DNA of 64,000 bases from Pseudomonas putida S13.1.2 (GTDB lineage Bacteria; Pseudomonadota; Gammaproteobacteria; Pseudomonadales; Pseudomonadaceae). The notes below the pieces were generated by a model. The model saw only the letters and a list, made by a program, of their open reading frames with translations, did not search any database and had not been told where the DNA came from. Within the stretch, counting starts at the first letter, position 1, and the number at the start of each line of letters is the position of its first letter. Both the position numbers and the translations under genes were made by a program. Shown here piece after piece: positions 58,946-64,000 of this stretch. The stretch lies in the NCBI RefSeq assembly GCF_000498395.2, contig NZ_CP010979.1:2418001-2482000 (forward strand), read 5' to 3'.

Positions 58946-60628
58946 ATGCAACCCCTCGAATGCGACGTACTCGTCATCGGCTCCGGTGCCTCTGGCCTGG
59001 CGGCCGCCGTTACCGCCGCGCATCACGGCCTGCACGTGATCGTTGCGGAAAAAGCCAGCCAGTTGGGCGGCACCAGCGCCTGGTCGGGGGGGTGGCTGTG
59101 GGTACCGCGCAACCCGCTGGCCATTGCCGAAGGCATTGTCGAAACCGACGATGCCCCTGAACGCTACCTGCATGCGCAAACCCACACCCGCGAGCTGGAC
59201 CCACGCCAACGTGCATTCCTGCGCCACGGCCCCGAGATGGTGGCGTTTTTCCAGCAGCACACTGCTGTGCAGTTTCAGTGCGGCAGCCGCATGCCCGACA
59301 TGCGCGAAGGCGATGGCAGCGCACACGGCGGCCGCTCGCTGTGCGCACTGCCCTACGACGGCCGCCTGCTCGGGCCTTGGCTGCACAGGCTGCGCCCACC
59401 GCTGGACATCGTCAGCCTGGCCGGCATGGGCATTGCCGGCGGCACCGACATGGCTGCCTTTTTCAATGCCACACGCTCGCCCAAGGCAGCGCTGCATGTG
59501 GGCAAGCGCCTGCTGCGTCACGGGCGTGACCTGCTGCTACACCGACGCGGCCAGCAACTGGTCAATGGCAACGCACTGGTGGCACGCCTGCTGCGCAGCG
59601 CCCTGGACCTGGGTGTGACGCTGCTGACCGACAAGCCGGCCAGCCGCCTGTTGGGTGAAGGGCGGGTCAGCGGCGCGCTGTTTGCCGATGGCCAGGCGGT
59701 CCACGCACGCCGTGGTGTGGTACTGGCCTGCGGCGGCTTCCCGCACGATCGCCAGCGCATCGCTCAAATGATGGCGCATGCGCCGGATGGCACCCGGCAT
59801 TACTCTGCCGCGCCCAAAGAAAACAGCGGCGACGGCCTGCGCCTTGGCGAACAGGCCGGTGGCCTGGTGAGTACCGAGTTGGCCCAGGCCGGTGCCTGGG
59901 CACCGGTGTCGCGGGTACCACGCACTGATGGTACCTTCGGCCATTTCCCGCACCTGATCGACCGCGCCAAACCCGGTTTCATTGCCGTGCGCCGCGATGG
60001 CCGACGCTTTGTCAACGAAGCCGATTGCTACCATGACTTCATGAACGCCCTGTTCGCTGCCACGCCGCAAGGCGAACCCCATGAAGCCTGGCTGATCTGC
60101 GACCACGCTGCGCAACGCCGCTACGGCATCGGCTGGGCCAAGCCGTTTCCCTTCTCCACCCGCTTTTACCAACGCTGTGGCTACCTGCACAGCGGCGCTA
60201 CGCTGGCACAGCTTGCGCAACGCTGTGGGATCGATGCCGCGCAGTTGCAGCGCACGGTGGAAGGCTTCAACCACCCTGCGGCACAAGGTGAAGACCCCGC
60301 CTTCCAACGCGGCGCGTCAGCCTACAACCGGGCCCAGGGCGAACCGCAGCAGGCACCCAACCCGTCGCTTCGGCCGTTGCTGAAAGGGCCGTTTTATGCG
60401 GTGAAATTGCTGCCAGGCAGCCTTGGCACTTTCGCCGGCCTGGGCACCGACGCCTCGGCCCGCGTGCTGGACCACGCGGGGCAGCCGATACCCGGGCTGT
60501 TTGCAGTGGGTAACGACATGCACAGCGTGATGGGCGGGTACTACCCTAGTGGGGGTATTACTCTTGGGCCGGGGATGACCTTTGGGTATCTGGCCGGTAG
60601 AGCGTTAAGTGGGCTGCGTTCACCGTGA
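58946..60628 (+). CDS. FAD-dependent oxidoreductase, KstD/fumarate-reductase type, paralogue 2 (560 aa)
   Basis: This is a homologue of the protein encoded at 56865. Shared features are 'VLVIGSGASGLAAAVTAAHH', 'GGTSAWSGGWLWVPRN', 'DRAKPGFIAVRRDGRRFVNE', and 'GLFAVGNDMHSVMGGYYPSG' with 'GITLGPGMTFGYLAG'. The two differ throughout, so they probably have separate substrates or successive steps, or form a heterodimer. It is the last gene of the operon and lies tail-to-tail with tssM, with 19 bp between the stops. Confidence 0.85.
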   Translation: MQPLECDVLVIGSGASGLAAAVTAAHHGLHVIVAEKASQLGGTSAWSGGWLWVPRNPLAIAEGIVETDDAPERYLHAQTHTRELDPRQRAFLRHGPEMVAFFQQHTAVQFQCGSRMPDMREGDGSAHGGRSLCALPYDGRLLGPWLHRLRPPLDIVSLAGMGIAGGTDMAAFFNATRSPKAALHVGKRLLRHGRDLLLHRRGQQLVNGNALVARLLRSALDLGVTLLTDKPASRLLGEGRVSGALFADGQAVHARRGVVLACGGFPHDRQRIAQMMAHAPDGTRHYSAAPKENSGDGLRLGEQAGGLVSTELAQAGAWAPVSRVPRTDGTFGHFPHLIDRAKPGFIAVRRDGRRFVNEADCYHDFMNALFAATPQGEPHEAWLICDHAAQRRYGIGWAKPFPFSTRFYQRCGYLHSGATLAQLAQRCGIDAAQLQRTVEGFNHPAAQGEDPAFQRGASAYNRAQGEPQQAPNPSLRPLLKGPFYAVKLLPGSLGTFAGLGTDASARVLDHAGQPIPGLFAVGNDMHSVMGGYYPSGGITLGPGMTFGYLAGRALSGLRSP

Positions 60629-60647
60629 ATACCGCAAGGGCTGATCT

Positions 60648-63600
60648 TCATAAAGGCTGCCCATGCACCTGCTCTACCTGAGCCACCTTGGGCGACTGTT
60701 GCAACAACCCTCGCGGCAATCGGAAGCTTTTGAACGGTTGCTGGGTAATGGGATTGAAGGCTTTTTCAGCATTCAGTCGATAGCGCATCACGCCATCACC
60801 GGTCCGGAAGCTCAGGTCTACGCTGGTTGGCGTCCGCCCATTGAGTGAGCCGCGGCTGAGCAAGCGGAACATCGACCATGGCCCGCGGTACTCCAGGCTG
60901 CTGCTGTTACCGTTCTGCCTCAGCAAGGTAAGGTTGCTGCGCACCTGCTGCCCCAAAGTATTGGGCCAGACGATCCCGGTGATCTGGCTCGGCCCATGGG
61001 TGTAGGCGATCAATTGACCATCCAGGTCCAGCAGGCTGGTACGCTGGTTCGCACTGAGCCCCAACGGCTCGATGCTGAACTGCACACTCAGCTTGCCGCG
61101 CTGGTCAAAGAAAGTTTCGCGGATGCGATCCGCCAGCTCGAGTTGCTCGATCACGTCGGCGCGAATCAAGGATTGCCCATGCCGAGCGGACTGCAAGGCC
61201 TCAAGGTTCTGCTTCAGGAAGACCTCCAGATATTGATCATGAAACTGCTGCAGCCGCCCTTTCGGCCCGAAGAACGCTTCGAAGTCATCCAGTGAAGCAT
61301 CGGGTGCCTTCACCATAAAGGGGTAGCGGCCTGCCAGACGTTGCTGGAAGAAACTGTACACCTCAGCATCCCAACGTCGCTCCAGTTCGCGCAGTGCTTC
61401 AACGTTCAGTACCTGGGCGGTCTGGTCGGCGAGCTTTCTGACCTGGTGGTTGATGGGCTCCGGCAAGCCTGTGGCAATACGTTGAAGGGTGCCTATCGGG
61501 TCATGCCCTGTCATCGCAAAGCGCTGATGCACGGCTTGCAGTGCGGCCTTGCCGCGGTCCGGGCTGTCCTGTACGGCCTTGGCGTAGTCCAGCACGGCCG
61601 CAACAGCGCCAAGGGTTTCATCGTAGTAGCTCGGCTTTTCTCCTGTCGCCTGCAGCATCGCGCCCAAGCCTGCAAACGCCCGCTGGATGGCTAACGCTTG
61701 CTGTTGTTCGGGTTTGGCCGTTGCTGAGCGCAGCGAATTCAGTTCATCCGTTATTTCAACACCAGCTGGTGAAGCGAGTGAGGTGTTATCCCTGACCGTA
61801 TCCAGCAGCCGCTGCAAAGGTGCTGCTGGGCCGGTCAACTGCTGCAGGACCGTGACACCATGGTCCAGATCACGGAAGTCGGCCACGGTGAAGGCGTTCA
61901 AGGCGCGTCGCCAACTGTCAATGTAATCGGCGCTGTAAAGGTTATGCAGCCGTTCGGTCAACGCATTACGGTCGACATCCGAATAGTCAAGTTGGCTGCG
62001 CTCCCCCAAGGCCCACTGATCGACCATCGCCATTTCAGCGAACCGCTGGCTGCGCGGCTCAAAGTATTCCCTGAAGCCTCTGGCGGTAAGCATGGCGGCC
62101 AGCAGTACCTCCTCCTCCCCTTGCCTGGCCCCGGAAGACGGCTGGTACACCACATCGAACGCAGGCCCTACTTGGTGGCGCAGGTCCAGACCGCTGTGCA
62201 ACTGCTCTTGCGCCTGCTGCTTCAGCCCTGCATAGACCCGCTGTGGCAAGGGCAATTTGCGCAACGCCTGCTGCACTTCGCTGACACGCTGACGGTACTG
62301 CGGCAAATCGGTATCGGCATAGGCCAAGGCGTACTTCAAATGCTGCATGAGGTCACGCTGCAGTTGCCCCTGCCCAGGAAATGCCCGTTGCCAATGACGG
62401 GCCATCCAGTCCTCGACCCATTCGGGCCGGCGGCTGTCGCGGTCCTGGATCATCCGGTAAACCCTGAGCGCGGCCATTTGCTGCTCGCTGCCAGAGGGTG
62501 CTGCGTTCATGGCATCGATCACACCACTGGCCAACGCCGGCAAGAAGCGCCTGGACAACAAGCTCAGGTACGCCTCATCAACCAGGGGGCCAATGTTCCG
62601 CCCTTGATACAGACCAAAATCGGCAACACCCAGCCACGCCGCGCGATAGTCGCCAAACACCGCCACCGCATCGCGAATCTGGTCCAGTGGTTCCAGCAGG
62701 TTGCGCCCGGTCGGATCAAGCCGCAGATCGACTTCGTGACGGCTGTACTCCTGGCTTTTGGCGAACACACTGGAAGCCTTGGAGCTATTGATATCGAAGT
62801 AGCGCTGCCAGCTGGCGATGGCGATACTGAACGCCAGGAGGCCCACGCAAGAACCAATCCACAGCAATTGGCGCTTGTTGCGCGCTACCAGGACGTTGTC
62901 GCCCGCCAGGCCGGCCTCCTGATAGATAACCCGCCTGAATGCTTGCTGGATGAAATAGACCAACGCTTTGCCCTGCGCCTTGCCCTCACGCAGGGGAAGT
63001 TTCGTCTTGTAGGGCTGTGCCGCTTCACGGACAAATGCATTGCACATGTCGCCGCGCTGCACCACTGACGACCAATACACGCCACGTACCAACGGTGGCG
63101 TGGTGAAACGGTCACTCGCCAAGGCTTCGCGCAGAAATGCCAACAGTATGGGTCTCAACCCGACCAGTTGGGCTTGCAGTGAGAACAGGCGCCCGCACGG
63201 CGCTGTTTTGTCCAGTACGTCCAGGCGATCGATGACCTGCTCGTTCAATGTGGCGAGAAGCCGCCCGTAGTGCTCGTCATACTCATCCAGCCAGGCATCG
63301 AACGCCTCAACCGCATCCAGCTTGAACGTGAACCCCAACAGGCTTTCACGCTTGGCGGCCGGAAGCTTGCTGTAGAACTGGTCGAAGCCGTCCAGCAGAT
63401 CGAATTTGGTCAGTACCACGTACAGTGGCAGGCGCGACCCCAGCTGGGTGCTGACTTCGTACAGGCGTGTGCGCAACCCATGGGCCAGCGCGACGCGTTG
63501 GTCGGGCTTGCCATGCAACAGCGCCGGCAAGTCGACGATCAGCAACACACCATTAAGCGCCCGCTGGCTTCGATTACGCAGCAGCCAGCCCAACAAGTGC

Positions 63601-64000
63601 TCCCACAACCGGGCCTCGGTACCGAGCGCCGCGAAGGGTTCAGACTCGGAGGGGTCGTTGGCGGCCGAGCCCTCCGGGGGCTTTTGACTGATGAAGACAC
63701 CGGGAGGGTCAATGATCACCGCATCGTCGCTGACCCACCAACCTACCGGGTAGGCCGGTGCTTCAGCCTGTCGACCCCGTGCCTGGGCTTGGTCGATTCG
63801 CGTCAGTGTAAAGCGCTGATCTGTGCGGTCGATGAAGCTGGTTTTACCGGATTTTTCGTCGCCCAACACCAGATACCAGGGCAGCCGGTACAGCGCGCGT
63901 CGCCCACCGGCATTGTCGAGGTATCGCTCAAGCCCTTGGCTCAACGCCTTCTCTTGCGCCTGCATGAACGGTAGCGTGCCATCCAGTTCGACGGCGCGTG
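60648..64000 (-). CDS. tssM: TssM/IcmF, type VI secretion inner-membrane protein (5' end cut by window edge)
   Basis: The frame is open through the right edge of the window and reads 'AVELDGTLPFMQAQEKALSQ' there, typical of TssM after its first two membrane helices, so the start lies outside. Visible parts are Walker A 'VLGDEKSGKTSFI', Walker B-like 'DAVIIDPPGVFIS', the third membrane helix 'LLWIGSCVGLLAFSIAIASW' and the long periplasmic IcmF-related and C-terminal domain with 'FSIEPLGLSANQRTSLLDLD'. With TssJ and TssL it makes the trans-envelope complex. The C-terminus and stop are complete, and about 1117 residues are visible. The first ATG in the window (63965) is internal. Confidence 0.93.
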   Translation of the reverse strand, partial: RAVELDGTLPFMQAQEKALSQGLERYLDNAGGRRALYRLPWYLVLGDEKSGKTSFIDRTDQRFTLTRIDQAQARGRQAEAPAYPVGWWVSDDAVIIDPPGVFISQKPPEGSAANDPSESEPFAALGTEARLWEHLLGWLLRNRSQRALNGVLLIVDLPALLHGKPDQRVALAHGLRTRLYEVSTQLGSRLPLYVVLTKFDLLDGFDQFYSKLPAAKRESLLGFTFKLDAVEAFDAWLDEYDEHYGRLLATLNEQVIDRLDVLDKTAPCGRLFSLQAQLVGLRPILLAFLREALASDRFTTPPLVRGVYWSSVVQRGDMCNAFVREAAQPYKTKLPLREGKAQGKALVYFIQQAFRRVIYQEAGLAGDNVLVARNKRQLLWIGSCVGLLAFSIAIASWQRYFDINSSKASSVFAKSQEYSRHEVDLRLDPTGRNLLEPLDQIRDAVAVFGDYRAAWLGVADFGLYQGRNIGPLVDEAYLSLLSRRFLPALASGVIDAMNAAPSGSEQQMAALRVYRMIQDRDSRRPEWVEDWMARHWQRAFPGQGQLQRDLMQHLKYALAYADTDLPQYRQRVSEVQQALRKLPLPQRVYAGLKQQAQEQLHSGLDLRHQVGPAFDVVYQPSSGARQGEEEVLLAAMLTARGFREYFEPRSQRFAEMAMVDQWALGERSQLDYSDVDRNALTERLHNLYSADYIDSWRRALNAFTVADFRDLDHGVTVLQQLTGPAAPLQRLLDTVRDNTSLASPAGVEITDELNSLRSATAKPEQQQALAIQRAFAGLGAMLQATGEKPSYYDETLGAVAAVLDYAKAVQDSPDRGKAALQAVHQRFAMTGHDPIGTLQRIATGLPEPINHQVRKLADQTAQVLNVEALRELERRWDAEVYSFFQQRLAGRYPFMVKAPDASLDDFEAFFGPKGRLQQFHDQYLEVFLKQNLEALQSARHGQSLIRADVIEQLELADRIRETFFDQRGKLSVQFSIEPLGLSANQRTSLLDLDGQLIAYTHGPSQITGIVWPNTLGQQVRSNLTLLRQNGNSSSLEYRGPWSMFRLLSRGSLNGRTPTSVDLSFRTGDGVMRYRLNAEKAFNPITQQPFKSFRLPRGLLQQSPKVAQVEQVHGQPL

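Noticed and set aside
63963..63965. ATG at 63965 as the start of tssM
   Set aside because: The frame continues upstream without a stop to the window edge and encodes typical TssM sequence there, so this Met is internal and the gene is truncated by the window.

Overview
The window looks like a chromosome segment from a fluorescent pseudomonad of the Pseudomonas putida group. The evidence is GC-rich coding sequence, REP palindromes of the 'TGTGGGAGCCGGCTTGCCGGCGA' kind between genes, a complete cellulose (bcs) operon, an arsRBCH operon, ECF-sigma/FecR/TonB-receptor signalling and the 3' part of a type VI secretion tssM gene at the right edge. No tRNA, rRNA, CRISPR array, transposase or phage gene was seen. 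The species assignment is an inference.

Layout. 0-3 kb: acyl-CoA ligase and acyl-CoA dehydrogenase, then the start of a further minus-strand gene cut by the window edge. 3-9.6 kb: a loose accessory stretch of small unrelated genes (P-loop kinase-like protein, VOC protein, orphan ModA-like binding protein, two small Cys-containing secreted proteins facing each other, GNAT plus cupin, orphan GAF histidine kinase), interrupted by copies of a repeat that carries two REPs. 9.6-14.5 kb: a small P-loop kinase and a sigma/anti-sigma/TonB-receptor trio. 15-17.8 kb: arsRBCH behind a large dyad. 17.9-30 kb: a series of divergent regulator/effector pairs (aminotransferase/MarR, AraC/MFS, TetR/MFS, TetR-OYE with duplicated operators, LysR/VOC, a GltP-type symporter) and a probably broken membrane-protein gene.

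30.2-45.1 kb: a dapA-like gene, then nine minus-strand cellulose genes in the transcription order bcsE-F-G-R-Q-A-B-Z-C, every junction overlapping. BcsA synthesises the glucan and exports it with BcsB, BcsZ trims it, BcsC lets it cross the outer membrane, BcsG adds phosphoethanolamine, and BcsE/F/R/Q support assembly and c-di-GMP control. A divergent ABC exporter gene follows at 45.4 kb.

47.4-60.6 kb: a two-part catabolic island. Part one has an IclR regulator and a seven-gene operon joining a polyamine/opine-type ABC importer to a three-subunit flavin/[2Fe-2S] dehydrogenase of the HcnABC/opine-oxidase type. Part two has a second, PcaR/PobR-like IclR regulator with a triple-repeat operator in front of a shikimate-dehydrogenase-like gene, two paralogous KstD/fumarate-reductase-type flavoproteins and a NIPSNAP protein. 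This second operon is the best candidate for an undescribed pathway, possibly dehydrogenation or aromatisation of an alicyclic hydroxy acid. The island ends tail-to-tail against tssM at 60.6-64 kb.
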